64,000 nt of DNA from Rhodospirillales bacterium (GTDB taxonomy: Bacteria; Pseudomonadota; Alphaproteobacteria; Rhodospirillales; Magnetospirillaceae). Made by a program: the position numbers and the translations under genes. This document shows positions 1 to 10,568 of the stretch, in pieces. Numbering within the stretch: the stretch's first letter is position 1; every line of letters starts with the position of its first letter. A model generated the notes under the pieces. That model was not told where the DNA came from, searched no databases, and worked only from the letters and a program-made list of their open reading frames with translations. The stretch is taken from positions 62,001 to 126,000 of the forward strand of contig JACFNC010000009.1 in the NCBI GenBank assembly GCA_019455065.1. The letters run 5' to 3'.

Positions 1-1518
1 GAGAGCCGCGAGGAGCGCGAGCGCTCGCGCCGGCAAGCGTCGCTCTATGATGTCGTGGAAGCGGCCTGCGCCTGGTTCGAACGGCAATTGCGTCAACCCG
101 TCGGGCGGGCCGCATTGGCTTATCTTCAGGGGCGGGGCCTGGATGACGAATCCATTGCGCGCTTTCGCCTTGGTTTTGCGCCGGACGGCCGCAGCGGCCT
201 GGCGGAAGCCCTTCGGGCGCAGGGCATTCCGCGCGAACTGGTGCTGGAGGCGGGGCTTCTGATCGACCCTGATCGGGGCGATCCCTACGACCGCTTCCGG
301 GGGCGGGTCATGTTCCCGATCGGCGATCGCCGAGGCCGGCTGATCGCCTTCGGCGGCCGTATCATGGGCGAGGGGCAGCCGAAATACCTGAATTCGCCGG
401 AAACCCCGCTGTTCCACAAGGGGGCGGTGCTGTACGGCCACTCGCTGGCCCGTTCCGGCGCCGCCGACGGTCTGCTGGCGGTGGTCGAGGGCTACATGGA
501 CGTGATCGCCATGCTGCGCGCCGAAATTCCCGCCGTGGCGCCGCTGGGGACGGCGCTCACCGAGCGCCAGCTCGAGGAATTGTGGCGGCTGGTCCCCGAG
601 CCGGTGCTGTGCTTCGACGGCGACGCCGCCGGGCAGCGGGCGGCGGCCCGGGCCGTCGAGCGCGCACTCCCCCTCCTGCGCCCGGGCCATTCCCTGCGCT
701 TCGCGGTGCTGCCGCCGTCCGAGGATCCGGACACTCTGATCGCCGGCAAGGGGCCGGCCGCCATGCGGGCGATCCTCGACGGGGCCGAACCGCTGGTCGA
801 CGTGCTGTGGCGCCTCGGCGTGTCGGGCCGGCGCGTCGACACGCCCGAACGGCGTGCCGCCCTGGACCGGCACTTCGAAGATGCGGTGCAGCGGATCGCC
901 GACCGCTCCGTACAGCAGCACTACCGGCAGGCCCTGCGCGAACGTCTGTGGGAAAGTTTTCGCGCGGCCAGGCCGGGCCGCCGCGGTGCGACGGGGCCGC
1001 GGGCGTCGGGGCGCGCCGCGCCGCCCCCCCCGCCGCCGGCCCGCGACGGTCTTCCCGTCGACGCGCTTCGCGAACGCATACTCCTTGCGGTCCTGGTCAA
1101 CCATCCGTCCTTGCTCGAACGGGTGGAGGAGCGGCTGGGCGGCCTCCGCTTTTCGGACAATGACCTTGACAACCTTCGGCAGGAAATCTTAAAGCACCTC
1201 CATAGCGCGGCCCCACTTGATTCGGTGGTATTGCGGCGCTACCTAGTTGCAAGCGGTTTTGCGCGGTTATTGGCTTCCCTCCTGGGGCCCGGCACCTATG
1301 TGCACGCGCCATTCGCGCGATCGGCGGTCGCCGACGAGACAGCCCTGGCCGGATGGGAACATGCCTACAGCCTCTACATGCAAAAGGACTTGAAGGCCGA
1401 TATCGACAGGGCCGAACAGCGGTTGGCCAGCGAAATGTCGGATGAGAGCTATAGCTTCTTCCAGGCATTGAAGAACCAGGAGCAGGACGACGACGACGAG
1501 CGAGAGGTTCCGGGCTGA
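1..1518 (+). CDS. dnaG: DNA primase, 5'-truncated by window edge
   Basis: DnaG makes the RNA primers that start DNA synthesis at the replication fork and works with the DnaB helicase. The reading frame is open from base 1, so the N-terminus, including the CHC2 zinc-binding domain, lies outside the window. Visible are the catalytic-core part ([15 protein letters not shown]), the TOPRIM segment with [11 protein letters not shown] and the metal-binding region [12 protein letters not shown], and a C-terminal helicase-binding region after a proline-rich linker near 1020-1050. The extreme C-terminus is acidic. rpoD follows after a 106-base gap in the same direction, the classic macromolecular synthesis arrangement. 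The family assignment is secure; only the missing 5' end is unknown. Confidence 0.97.
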   Translation, partial: ESREERERSRRQASLYDVVEAACAWFERQLRQPVGRAALAYLQGRGLDDESIARFRLGFAPDGRSGLAEALRAQGIPRELVLEAGLLIDPDRGDPYDRFRGRVMFPIGDRRGRLIAFGGRIMGEGQPKYLNSPETPLFHKGAVLYGHSLARSGAADGLLAVVEGYMDVIAMLRAEIPAVAPLGTALTERQLEELWRLVPEPVLCFDGDAAGQRAAARAVERALPLLRPGHSLRFAVLPPSEDPDTLIAGKGPAAMRAILDGAEPLVDVLWRLGVSGRRVDTPERRAALDRHFEDAVQRIADRSVQQHYRQALRERLWESFRAARPGRRGATGPRASGRAAPPPPPPARDGLPVDALRERILLAVLVNHPSLLERVEERLGGLRFSDNDLDNLRQEILKHLHSAAPLDSVVLRRYLVASGFARLLASLLGPGTYVHAPFARSAVADETALAGWEHAYSLYMQKDLKADIDRAEQRLASEMSDESYSFFQALKNQEQDDDDEREVPG

Positions 1519-1624
1519 GCCCCTCGCCTCGTCGCCTTTCACCATTACCGCCGGGCAGGGCCGTCCGGCCACCGAAGACGAGGACGGCACGAAGCACTGT
1601 CTGTCGTGGGGAGCGGGAGATTTG

Positions 1625-3625
<2,001 letters not shown>

Positions 3626-3639
3626 AGCCCCTTGCGAAG

Positions 3640-3663
3640 CCCTCTCCCGCTCGCGGGAGAGGG
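3640..3663. repeat. 10-bp perfect hairpin after rpoD
   Basis: The arms CCCTCTCCCG and CGGGAGAGGG flank a CTCG loop. It lies 15 bases after the rpoD stop, so it could end or protect the transcript. There is no T-run on either side, so it is not a standard intrinsic terminator. The sequence resembles common dispersed hairpins of G+C-rich genomes. Confidence 0.6.
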
Positions 3664-3795
3664 AGGGAACCCGCATAGCGGGGCGGGTGAGGGGACGCGG
3701 CGCAGCCGCTCTTTCGCGGCCCATCACTCCGACCCTCGGGAATGCAGCGGAACGCTGGACGCCCACCCTTCCTTTCGCTAACGTGCCGTCGCGGT

Positions 3796-3872
3796 GGGCC
3801 TGTAGCTCAATCGGTCAGAGCGGGCCGCTCATAACGGTCTGGTTGCAGGTTCGAGTCCTGCCGGGCCCACCA
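3796..3872 (+). tRNA. tRNA, anticodon CAU, probably tRNA-Ile2
   Basis: 77 bases that fold as a cloverleaf, with an encoded CCA end. Acceptor stem GGGCCTG pairs with CGGGCCC (one U-G pair). The D arm begins with GTAGCTCAATCGGTCAGAGC, the anticodon stem GGCCG/CGGTC holds the loop CTCATAA, and the T arm contains GGTTCGAGTCC. The anticodon CAU could mean elongator Met or the AUA-decoding Ile2, in which TilS converts the C to lysidine. The acceptor sequence resembles alphaproteobacterial isoleucine tRNAs and it is not an initiator type (the first acceptor pair is a normal G-C), so Ile2 is preferred. The amino-acid identity is an inference. Confidence 0.93.
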
Positions 3873-3884
3873 ATTTCCCGCCTG

Positions 3885-5078
3885 TCACCCCCACAGCGCC
3901 AGCCCGGCGCCGCCTGCGGCCAGGAGCAGCACGACCATCCAGGACGGGACTTTCCAGGCGGTCAGCAGCACGAACCCGGTGAGTGCCAACGCGAAGTCGC
4001 GCGGGTCGCGGATGGCGGTGGTCCACAAGGGGTCGTACAGGGCCGCGCCCAGGATGCCGACCACGGCGGCGTTGGCGCCCCGCATCGCCGCCTGCGCCCT
4101 GGGGCGGGTGCGGAGCGTGTCCCAGAAGGGAAGGGCGCCCGCCACCAGCAGCAATCCGGGAAGAAATAGCGCGGCGAGGCAGATGGCCGCACCCGCCAGG
4201 CCGCTCATCACCGCCCCCAGATAGGCGGCGAAGGTGAAGAGCGGGCCGGGCACGGCCTGGGCGGCACCGTATCCGGCGAGGAAGGCGTCCCGCCCCATCC
4301 AGCCCGTTCGCACCACCTCGGCCTCCAGCAACGGCAGCACGACGTGTCCGCCGCCGAATACCAGGGAGCCGGCGCGATAAAAGGAATCGAACATGGCCAG
4401 TTCCTGGGACGGGAAGGCCGCTCTCAAGCCCGGCAGAAGCACCAGCAGCGCAAGGAAGGCGGCGAGCAGCGTGGCTCCGGCGCGACGCGACACGGGAAAC
4501 CGCAGGCGCCCGACGGCGGCTCCGGCGCCGTCCCGGCACAACCACAGTCCGGCGAGCCCGCCGGCGGCGATGGCCGCGATCTGACCGGCGGAACTCCCGG
4601 CGAAGACCACGATCAGGACCGCGGCGAGGGCGATCGAGCCCCGCCGACGGTCAGGGCAGAGCGTCCGCGCCATGCCCCACACCGCCTGCGCCACCACCGC
4701 GACGGCAACCACCTTGAGTCCGTGCAGCGCGCCGCCGCCCGCGGGCCCCTCGAAGACGGCCGCGCCGAAGGCGAACAGAACCATGGCCAGGGCCGAGGGC
4801 AGGGTGAAGGCAGTCCAGGCGGCCAGCGCGCCGAGCGGGCCGGCGCGCAGCAGTCCGAGAGAAAAGCCGGTCTGGCTGCTGGCGGGACCGGGCAGGAACT
4901 GGCACAGCGCGACGAGATCGGCATAGCCCGCCTCGTCGATCCACTTTCGGCGCACCACCAGTTCGTCACGGTAATAGCCGAGATGGGCGATCGGCCCGCC
5001 GAAGGACGTCAGTCCCAGCTTGAGGAAGACGGCAAACACCTCGGCCGGCGATCCGGCGGGCTCCGATCGGGCCGTCAC
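3885..5078 (-). CDS. chrA: ChrA-type chromate/anion transporter
   Basis: Inner-membrane protein of the CHR family; characterised members export chromate, though many chromosomal copies have no proven substrate. About 397 residues, the usual length of the two-domain (long-chain) form. The N-terminal CHR half has FLKLGLTSFGGPIAHLGYYR and CQFLPGPASSQ; the C-terminal half repeats the pattern with SLVFGGGHVVLPLLEAEV and AAQAVPGPLFTFAAYLG. Around ten hydrophobic segments can be seen. Several GTG codons lie in frame; I prefer the one at 5078 because GGGGGAGAGAG precedes it, while GTG at 5093 or 5105 would add 5-9 residues. Its 3' end stops 12 bases after the tRNA, tail to tail. The substrate is not determined by the sequence. 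Confidence 0.9.
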   Translation of the reverse strand: MTARSEPAGSPAEVFAVFLKLGLTSFGGPIAHLGYYRDELVVRRKWIDEAGYADLVALCQFLPGPASSQTGFSLGLLRAGPLGALAAWTAFTLPSALAMVLFAFGAAVFEGPAGGGALHGLKVVAVAVVAQAVWGMARTLCPDRRRGSIALAAVLIVVFAGSSAGQIAAIAAGGLAGLWLCRDGAGAAVGRLRFPVSRRAGATLLAAFLALLVLLPGLRAAFPSQELAMFDSFYRAGSLVFGGGHVVLPLLEAEVVRTGWMGRDAFLAGYGAAQAVPGPLFTFAAYLGAVMSGLAGAAICLAALFLPGLLLVAGALPFWDTLRTRPRAQAAMRGANAAVVGILGAALYDPLWTTAIRDPRDFALALTGFVLLTAWKVPSWMVVLLLAAGGAGLALWG

Positions 5079-5167
5079 CTCTCTCCCCCGCACCCGTCGC
5101 CCCACGGCGGGGCATCCGCGGTCAGGCTACACGCATCCCCGTTGCGGGTGAAAGGCGGGGTCGCTGT

Positions 5168-5533
5168 TCATCCCAGCAGCCGGCCGGTGAAGCTCATCAG
5201 CCAGAAACCCGTCGCCACCCAGGCGCCCAGCTCGGCATAGCCGAGGAAGGTGTCGCGCATGATTGTCGAGATGGCCTGGTGGGCGCGGGTCTCGGGCAGT
5301 CCATGCCAGCCGTCCAGCAGAATCCAGACCTCGCGCTTGCGGTAGTGAATGCGCGGCGCCCGCCAGGCGAAGTGGAGGAGGATGGCAACCTGAAGCGAGA
5401 AAAGGATGGCGGCGGTGCGGATGGCCAGATGGAGGTCGTTGCTCAGGCCGAGCATCACCATGACGATGGCGAGTACTCCAAAGCCACAGGCCCGCTTGAC
5501 CGAAAGATCTGCAAAATAGCGGATACGGTCCAT
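5168..5533 (-). CDS. Small membrane protein of unknown function
   Basis: A 121-residue protein I do not recognise. It has hydrophobic segments at about residues 19-32 (GVLAIVMVMLGL), 40-58 (TAAILFSLQVAILLHFAW) and 98-118 (GYAELGAWVATGFWLMSF), with a basic, polar stretch between the second and third (HYRKREVWILLDGW). The frame stays open as far as 5968, but that upstream part is antisense-like readthrough of the neighbouring YggT gene. The ATG at 5533 is the first start that gives a plausible membrane protein. It lies 77 bases downstream of the YggT-like gene on the same strand, so the two are probably cotranscribed. Real gene likely; function unknown. Confidence 0.65.
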   Translation of the reverse strand: MDRIRYFADLSVKRACGFGVLAIVMVMLGLSNDLHLAIRTAAILFSLQVAILLHFAWRAPRIHYRKREVWILLDGWHGLPETRAHQAISTIMRDTFLGYAELGAWVATGFWLMSFTGRLLG

Positions 5534-5610
5534 CGTGAGAGCGGCTCCGACATAGAGGCTATCCGGGTAGCCTAACGTCGGCCGGTTCTCGGTCAAAGCG
5601 TCTGAAAGGG

Positions 5611-5937
5611 CTATCCCCCGCTCGCCGCTTGGGCGCCCAGCTTGGGTGCCAGACCCTGCATCGCCAGGGCCAGCCAAAAGGCGACGCGCAGCAGATAGAG
5701 GTGGAAGGCGGCCACCAATGGCCGCAGTGGCGTCGCCACGTAAAGCGGAATCAACCAGTTTACGATCCGCAACGCCGGGTCGGACAGGCGTACGAAGAAT
5801 CGCCAGATGTAATTCGGCGAGTCTGGCGGCAGGAACAGGCCGAGCAGGAACCGCCCGAAAAGGGTGTAGATCACCAGCGACAGCAGGTAGTTGGGAATGT
5901 GGAAGTACCAGTAGTCCAGGAAAAACGGCGACAGCAT
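5611..5937 (-). CDS. YggT-family-like membrane protein
   Basis: A 108-residue integral membrane protein. It has an N-terminal membrane segment (PNYLLSLVIYTLFGRFLLGL), a central conserved-looking stretch (PNYIWRFFVRLSDPALRIVN) and a C-terminal segment (LVAAFHLYLLRVAFWLALAM). The central motif, in which a helix is followed by an R-L-[ST]-[DE]-P pattern, is what suggests the YggT family. YggT proteins are poorly characterised and have been linked to cell-envelope and division functions in several bacteria. The gene starts 12 bases after a strong terminator that ends the upstream symporter transcript, so it needs its own promoter or terminator readthrough. The family call is moderate; the exact role is unknown. 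Confidence 0.65.
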   Translation of the reverse strand: MLSPFFLDYWYFHIPNYLLSLVIYTLFGRFLLGLFLPPDSPNYIWRFFVRLSDPALRIVNWLIPLYVATPLRPLVAAFHLYLLRVAFWLALAMQGLAPKLGAQAASGG

Positions 5938-5948
5938 CGTGGACCTTC

Positions 5949-5979
5949 AAAAAAAGCAGGGTCCGCAAGCGGACCCTGC
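5949..5979 (-). terminator. Intrinsic terminator of the symporter transcript
   Basis: Read on the minus strand: a perfect 10-bp stem, GCAGGGTCCG/CGGACCCTGC with a CTTG loop, followed directly by seven Ts. It sits 22 bases beyond the stop of the ActP-like gene and is the clearest rho-independent terminator in the window. Confidence 0.95.
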
Positions 5980-6001
5980 CCGAGTTTCGATCGTGTGAGT
6001 G

Positions 6002-7807
6002 CTATTCGGCCTTGGCTTGGCCAGCCGCCAGGGCGACGTCGCCGCGCGGTACGCGGATCGATTCCACGAAGTCCTGCATCTCCTGCGAGGGCGCCGGCGT
6101 GAACAGGCTGACCACGTAGGTGACGATGAAGGCCACCGGGATACCGAACAGGCCGCACGAGATGTTCTTGACGCCGAACCACAATGGCATCGCGAAGTAC
6201 TGCGTCATGATCAGGTAGTAGAGGCAGATGCCCCACCCGGCGATGATGCCGAGGATGGCGCCGATGCTGGTTGTGCGCTTCCACCAGATGCCCATGACCA
6301 GGGCCGGGAAAAGGCCCGAGGCCGCGAGCGAGAAGGCCCACGCCACCATCGACAAAATCCCCGCCGGCTTGGTGCTCGCCACATAGGCGGCGATGATGGC
6401 CACGCCGACCAGAAGGGCCCGGGCGACGATGAGGCGCCGCTTGGCGTCGGCATGCGGGTCGATCATGCGGTAGTAGATGTCGTGCGACAGCGCGTTCGCG
6501 ATGGCCAACAGCAGGCCGTCGGCGGTGGAGAGCGCGGCGGCAAGACCGCCCGCGGCCACCAGGCCGGCGACCACGTACGGCAGGCCGGCGATTTCCGGCG
6601 TCGCCAGCACGATGGCGTCGTTGTTGATCTTGAACTCCGCCAATTGCAGGATGCCGTCGCCGTTGCCGACGACCCCCTTGCACATGGCGAATACCTCGGC
6701 CGCGTTTGGCGCGTCGCAGGCGCCCACCAGACCGATCTGACCCCACAGGCTGACCCATTGCGGCAGTGCCGAGATCTGCTGGCCGATCACGTTCTGGTAA
6801 ACTTCCAGCTTGGCGAAGGCGGCGTAGGACGGCGCCGTGAAGTACAGGATGAAGATGAACAGCAGGCTCCAGCCCACCGACATGCGCGCGTCACGCACGC
6901 TGGGGGTGGTGAAGAAGCGCATCAGCACGTGTGGCAGCGCCGCGGTGCCGATCATCAGGCACAGGATCAGGCCGAAGAAGTTCAGCGGATCGTAGTTGGT
7001 GAACGGCTGAACGTGCGGCTTGGTCACGCCCAGGGTCTGCTCCAGGGCGGTGATCTTCTGCAGCGCCTGGCCGTACATCAGTTCCGGAATCGGCACGCCG
7101 GTAACCTGCGCCGACATGATCACGACGGGCAGCAGGTAGGCGATGATCAGGATGATGTACTGCGCGACCTGCGTCCAGGTGACCGCACGCATGCCGCCCA
7201 GCATCGAGCACACCAGGATGCCGGCGAGGCCGACGAACACGGCCACCTCGAACGAGATGCCGAGGAAGCGCGAGGCGATGATGCCGGTGCCGTAGACCTG
7301 CGCCACCACATAGGTGAACGAGGCCGACAGCAGCACGATGATGCCGGCGAAGCGGGCGAGGTTGCCGCCGTAGCGGGCGCCCAGGAAGTCCGGCACCGTG
7401 AACTGGCCGAACTTGCGCAGATAGGGGGCCAGCAGCACCGCCACCAGCACGTAGCCGCCGGTCCAGCCGAGCACGAAGGCCAGGCCGTCATAGCCGAGGG
7501 CGTAGAGGGTGCCGGCCATGCCGATGAACGAGGCGGCGCTTATCCAGTCGGCGCCGGTCGCCATGCCGTTGTAAAAGGCCGGAACCTTTCGGCCGGCGAC
7601 GTAGTATTCCGAAACCTGCGTCGTGCGCGACAGGATGCCGATCAGCGCGTACACGCCGATGGTCAGCGCCACGAACAGGTAGCCGATCACGCGGTTGGGC
7701 ACGCCCAACTGCTCGAGGATCGCCAGGATGATGGTGAAGCCCAGGAAGCCGCCGGTGTACATGGCGTACACCTTGCCCAGGTTTTGAGTGAAATCGCCTT
7801 TTAGCAT
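6002..7807 (-). CDS. ActP-like sodium:solute symporter (SSS family)
   Basis: Inner-membrane sodium-coupled transporter of the SSS family, probably importing acetate or another small monocarboxylate. About 601 residues with 13-14 hydrophobic segments. Family features include YYVAGRKVPAFYNGMATGAD near the N-terminus, SAASFIGMAGTLYALGYDGL, and a later LSTADGLLLAIANALSHDIY, which resembles the sodium-site helix of the family. A hydrophilic loop is present in the middle. The frame extends upstream to 8029 but that part overlaps the DUF4212 gene; the ATG at 7807 lies 17 bases after that gene's stop. Pairing with DUF4212 is typical of the subfamily often named VC_2705-like. The substrate is inferred from family membership only. 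Confidence 0.93.
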   Translation of the reverse strand: MLKGDFTQNLGKVYAMYTGGFLGFTIILAILEQLGVPNRVIGYLFVALTIGVYALIGILSRTTQVSEYYVAGRKVPAFYNGMATGADWISAASFIGMAGTLYALGYDGLAFVLGWTGGYVLVAVLLAPYLRKFGQFTVPDFLGARYGGNLARFAGIIVLLSASFTYVVAQVYGTGIIASRFLGISFEVAVFVGLAGILVCSMLGGMRAVTWTQVAQYIILIIAYLLPVVIMSAQVTGVPIPELMYGQALQKITALEQTLGVTKPHVQPFTNYDPLNFFGLILCLMIGTAALPHVLMRFFTTPSVRDARMSVGWSLLFIFILYFTAPSYAAFAKLEVYQNVIGQQISALPQWVSLWGQIGLVGACDAPNAAEVFAMCKGVVGNGDGILQLAEFKINNDAIVLATPEIAGLPYVVAGLVAAGGLAAALSTADGLLLAIANALSHDIYYRMIDPHADAKRRLIVARALLVGVAIIAAYVASTKPAGILSMVAWAFSLAASGLFPALVMGIWWKRTTSIGAILGIIAGWGICLYYLIMTQYFAMPLWFGVKNISCGLFGIPVAFIVTYVVSLFTPAPSQEMQDFVESIRVPRGDVALAAGQAKAE

Positions 7808-7824
7808 GTCAGCTCTCCCCGGGC

Positions 7825-8094
7825 TCAGTCTTCGGTCACGCCGAAGTCCTCGTCGATCCTGTTCTGGCGCATTGCATACCAGAAGATGATGATGACGAAG
7901 ACGATCAGTGAACCCTGCGCGGCCATGTAGAAGCCGAGCGGGAAACCGCCGATGACGATGGTATTGAGCGACGTGACGAACGCGTGGATCAGAAAGCCGA
8001 ACACGAACCAGATGGCGAGCACCGTCCACATGAGCGTGGAGGTCTTACTCCAATACTCCCGTGCCCTCTCCGGCGTAAGAGATTGTTTTGCCAT
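7825..8094 (-). CDS. DUF4212 small membrane subunit of the symporter
   Basis: An 89-residue protein with two membrane helices (LMWTVLAIWFVFGFLIHAFV and LIVFVIIIFWYAMRQN) and a start rich in Arg/Glu/Tyr (ARAREYW-like pattern: ERAREYWSKT). This is the DUF4212 family, which is almost always encoded just upstream of an ActP/VC_2705-type symporter and is thought to be its accessory subunit. It is first in the two-gene unit, with 17 bases to the symporter. The acidic tail (DEDFGVTED) is also typical. Family identity is clear; the mechanism by which it helps the transporter is not established. Confidence 0.93.
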   Translation of the reverse strand: MAKQSLTPERAREYWSKTSTLMWTVLAIWFVFGFLIHAFVTSLNTIVIGGFPLGFYMAAQGSLIVFVIIIFWYAMRQNRIDEDFGVTED

Positions 8095-8410
8095 AAAGCC
8101 TCTCCTTCCCTAAAAACGCTTCCCAGAAGTTGAGGCCCCTTGCGAACCGCGAACCGCAAGTGGCGTCCGAACGCCACCCGGCCACGTATGGTCCTGGAGC
8201 CAGTTAGTTTTTTATTTGGGCGCTGGCCACCGGACACGATGGCACCCCCGAACAACCTCCCACACTTATGGTTATATTTCCGCGCATGATTTGATAGCAT
8301 CGGCAAGCAACCATCACAAGAGTTTAGAAATCTACTTTCAGAAAGGGTTATGGTTTTTCAGGGTGTAAGAGGGTTCCATAGGTGATACCCCCGCAACCTG
8401 CGGAGAAATA
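8095..8410. promoter_or_regulatory. Divergent intergenic region, symporter / 207-aa gene
   Basis: 316 bases without a gene, clearly A+T-richer than its surroundings between about 8200 and 8400. Both the symporter pair (leftward) and the 207-residue gene (rightward) must start transcription here. I can see GGAG at 8402-8405 as the ribosome-binding site of the rightward gene. No convincing paired -35/-10, sigma-54 site or riboswitch could be assigned by eye. Confidence 0.5.
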
Positions 8411-9034
8411 ATGTTTCGAAATTTTCTAGATTGGGTTCATCCGCCGCCGCTGCGGGCGCTTTCCGCTGTGGAAGACGCCACGGAACGCTCGGCGTCTCGC
8501 CTCACTCATAAGGCAACCGTCGGCTATTGCCGCATCAAGGCGGCGGGCAACGCCAAGAAACTGTTCGAGGAAGAGGCGTTCGCCCCGGCCATCGAGCTTT
8601 GCCGCTGGGAGGCCTTTGCCGGCTTGCTGGCCGACCACCTGCGCGTTCTGGAGGGCCGGCTGCGCGCGGCCGCGGGCGAGCGCGCCGAAGAGATGGGCGA
8701 TTGTCTCGTCGCTTATTACGAGCGGGTGCTGACCGGCTATGCCCATCCCGCGGGCGGCGGGGTAGAGGCGTGGCGGCCGCATATCGCGACCGTCAAGGCC
8801 CAGATCGCCCGCGCGCGACTGGCGCCGCCGATACCCGCCTACGAACTCAGCGTGTCGACGGGCAATCGGATCTACGATTCCCTGCCGCTGCACAAGAATT
8901 TCCGCCGTGAGGACCGCGAGGTGATCACCAATCTGGTGCGTTTCGGCCTGGTCGCCTATCAGGAGGACCTCTCCAAGCGGCTGGACGCGGCGCCGGTGGT
9001 CGCCCAACTGCTGGGGAACGCGGCCCGCGAGTGA
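8411..9034 (+). CDS. Conserved-looking protein of unknown function, 207 aa
   Basis: Soluble 207-residue protein with no signal peptide or membrane segment. I do not recognise a family. It is mostly helical in character (long Ala/Glu/Leu/Arg runs), and its C-terminal third has a distinctive stretch around DSLPLHKNFRREDREVITNL. The start is supported by GGAG five bases before the ATG. It lies between the symporter pair (divergent) and the CBS-DUF294 gene (same strand, 43 bases downstream), so it is likely cotranscribed with the latter. In many proteobacteria the DUF4212-symporter-DUF294 neighbourhood contains an exonuclease; this protein shows no exonuclease motifs. Codon usage and G+C match the neighbours, so it looks native. 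Confidence 0.75.
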   Translation: MFRNFLDWVHPPPLRALSAVEDATERSASRLTHKATVGYCRIKAAGNAKKLFEEEAFAPAIELCRWEAFAGLLADHLRVLEGRLRAAAGERAEEMGDCLVAYYERVLTGYAHPAGGGVEAWRPHIATVKAQIARARLAPPIPAYELSVSTGNRIYDSLPLHKNFRREDREVITNLVRFGLVAYQEDLSKRLDAAPVVAQLLGNAARE

Positions 9035-9077
9035 AGATTGGCCCGCGGGCGGGGCGGGTTGAGCGCCGGGGGGGCCG

Positions 9078-10526
9078 ATGGTGGACACCACATCGCTGGA
9101 GAAGATCGACAGCTTTCCCTACCGTCACCGGGTCGCCGAGGTGATGTCGAGTCCGGTCGCCACGGTGAGCCCGGCGACGACCATCGGCGACGCCAGCCGC
9201 GCCATGGCGGACGGCGGGGTGAGTTCGCTGGTGGTCGTGGACGCCGGGGGGTGCCCCGCCGGCATCGTGACCGAGCGTGACGTGCTGCGGGCACTGGCCT
9301 CGCATCGGCAAGAGGCGGTGGACATGGCGGTGGCGGCGGTGATGAGCCGCCCCGTGGCGACGGTGCGACAGGATGCGTTCGTCTATGTCGCGATGGGCCG
9401 CATGGACCGGCTGCGCCTGCGCCATCTGGTGGCTGTCGACGCCGCGGGGCGCGCCACCGGCATGGTCACCGTGCGCGGGTTGCTGCATTTGCGGGCCGGT
9501 GCGGCGCTGGCCTTCGGTGACGAGATCGCCACCGCCGCCAGCGCTGCCGACATGGCGGCGGTCCGGGCGCGGGTTCCCTCGCTCGCCGACGGCCTGCTCG
9601 CCGAGGGCGTCGGGGGGCTGGGCGTCGCCGCGGTGGCGAGTTCGGTGCTGCGCGACATGACCATGCGCGCCGCGCAGCTTGCCGAACTGTCGATGGCGGC
9701 CGACGGTCGCGGTCCCGCGCCCGCCGCCTGGTGTCTTCTTCTCTTGGGTTCGGGCGGACGCCGCGAGAGTTTGTTCGGGGCCGATCAGGACAACGCCATA
9801 GTCCACGCCGGCGGTGAGGCAGACGATGCCTGGTTCGCCGAGGCGGGCAGTCGCATCAACGCCGCGCTCGCCGCCGCCGGGGTGCCGCTGTGCAAGGGCG
9901 GCGTGATGGCCCGAAACGCCGAATGGCGGCGCAGCGTCGAGGGGTGGCGCGGCGAGATCGACCGCTGGATGAAGGAGGCTGATGGGCCGGAACTCCTGAA
10001 CGTCGACATCTTCGTCGACTTCCGGCCGGTTCACGGCGATTACGGCCTAGCCCAGCAGGTGCGCGACCATCTCATGAAGCGGGCCGCCGCCTCGTCACGG
10101 TTCCTCCACCTGATGGCCGCCTCGGTTTCCGACCTCTCGACCCCGCTGGGCGTGCTCGGCCAGTTCAAGACGAAAAACGGGCGGCTCGACATCAAGCTGC
10201 ATGGGCTGCTGCCCCTCGTCAGCGCGACGCGTCTGCTCGCCCTCAAGCACCGCATTCCCGAAACCGGCACCGCGGAGCGTCTGCGCGGTCTGGCCCGGGG
10301 CGGCTTCATGCCGGAGCATGAGGCGCGCGGCTACATGGCCAGCCATGAACTGATGGTGCGCGTCCTGCTCGAACAGCAGATCGCGGATCGGGCGGCCGGC
10401 ATCGAGATTTCCAACCACATCGAGGTCAAACGCCTGGCGCCGGAGGACCGCCACCGATTGAAGGCGGCCTTCCATTCGATCGACTCGCTCAAATGGGTGC
10501 TGCGCAGCGCCCTCTCGACCGTCTGA
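9078..10526 (+). CDS. CBS-domain / DUF294 putative nucleotidyltransferase
   Basis: About 482 residues. Two CBS motifs occupy roughly residues 14-140 (VMSSPVATVSPATTIGDASR and VMSRPVATVRQDAFVYVAMG) and probably bind an adenine nucleotide. Next comes the DUF294 nucleotidyltransferase-like domain with LLGSGGRRESLFGADQDNAI, the GlnD-like glycine/aspartate signature. The C-terminal part is the associated substrate-binding helical domain (DUF294_C), with FKTKNGRLDIKLHGLLPLVS. A cyclic-nucleotide-binding domain, present in longer homologues, is absent. The family is thought to couple sensing of adenylate to modification of an unknown protein, and it commonly sits beside ActP-type symporters as it does here. 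The target is unknown. Confidence 0.88.
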   Translation: MVDTTSLEKIDSFPYRHRVAEVMSSPVATVSPATTIGDASRAMADGGVSSLVVVDAGGCPAGIVTERDVLRALASHRQEAVDMAVAAVMSRPVATVRQDAFVYVAMGRMDRLRLRHLVAVDAAGRATGMVTVRGLLHLRAGAALAFGDEIATAASAADMAAVRARVPSLADGLLAEGVGGLGVAAVASSVLRDMTMRAAQLAELSMAADGRGPAPAAWCLLLLGSGGRRESLFGADQDNAIVHAGGEADDAWFAEAGSRINAALAAAGVPLCKGGVMARNAEWRRSVEGWRGEIDRWMKEADGPELLNVDIFVDFRPVHGDYGLAQQVRDHLMKRAAASSRFLHLMAASVSDLSTPLGVLGQFKTKNGRLDIKLHGLLPLVSATRLLALKHRIPETGTAERLRGLARGGFMPEHEARGYMASHELMVRVLLEQQIADRAAGIEISNHIEVKRLAPEDRHRLKAAFHSIDSLKWVLRSALSTV

Positions 10527-10568
10527 CCGGCGCCCCGGGGCCGGGCCCCGAGGCAGGTGGCCCGCAAC

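Noticed and set aside
3640-3663. rpoD hairpin as a rho-independent terminator
   Set aside because: Stem is strong but no T-run follows on either strand; reported as a hairpin only.
5534-5968. N-terminal extension of the small membrane gene at 5168-5533
   Set aside because: The extension runs out of frame through the YggT-like gene and the terminator; no membrane protein pattern.
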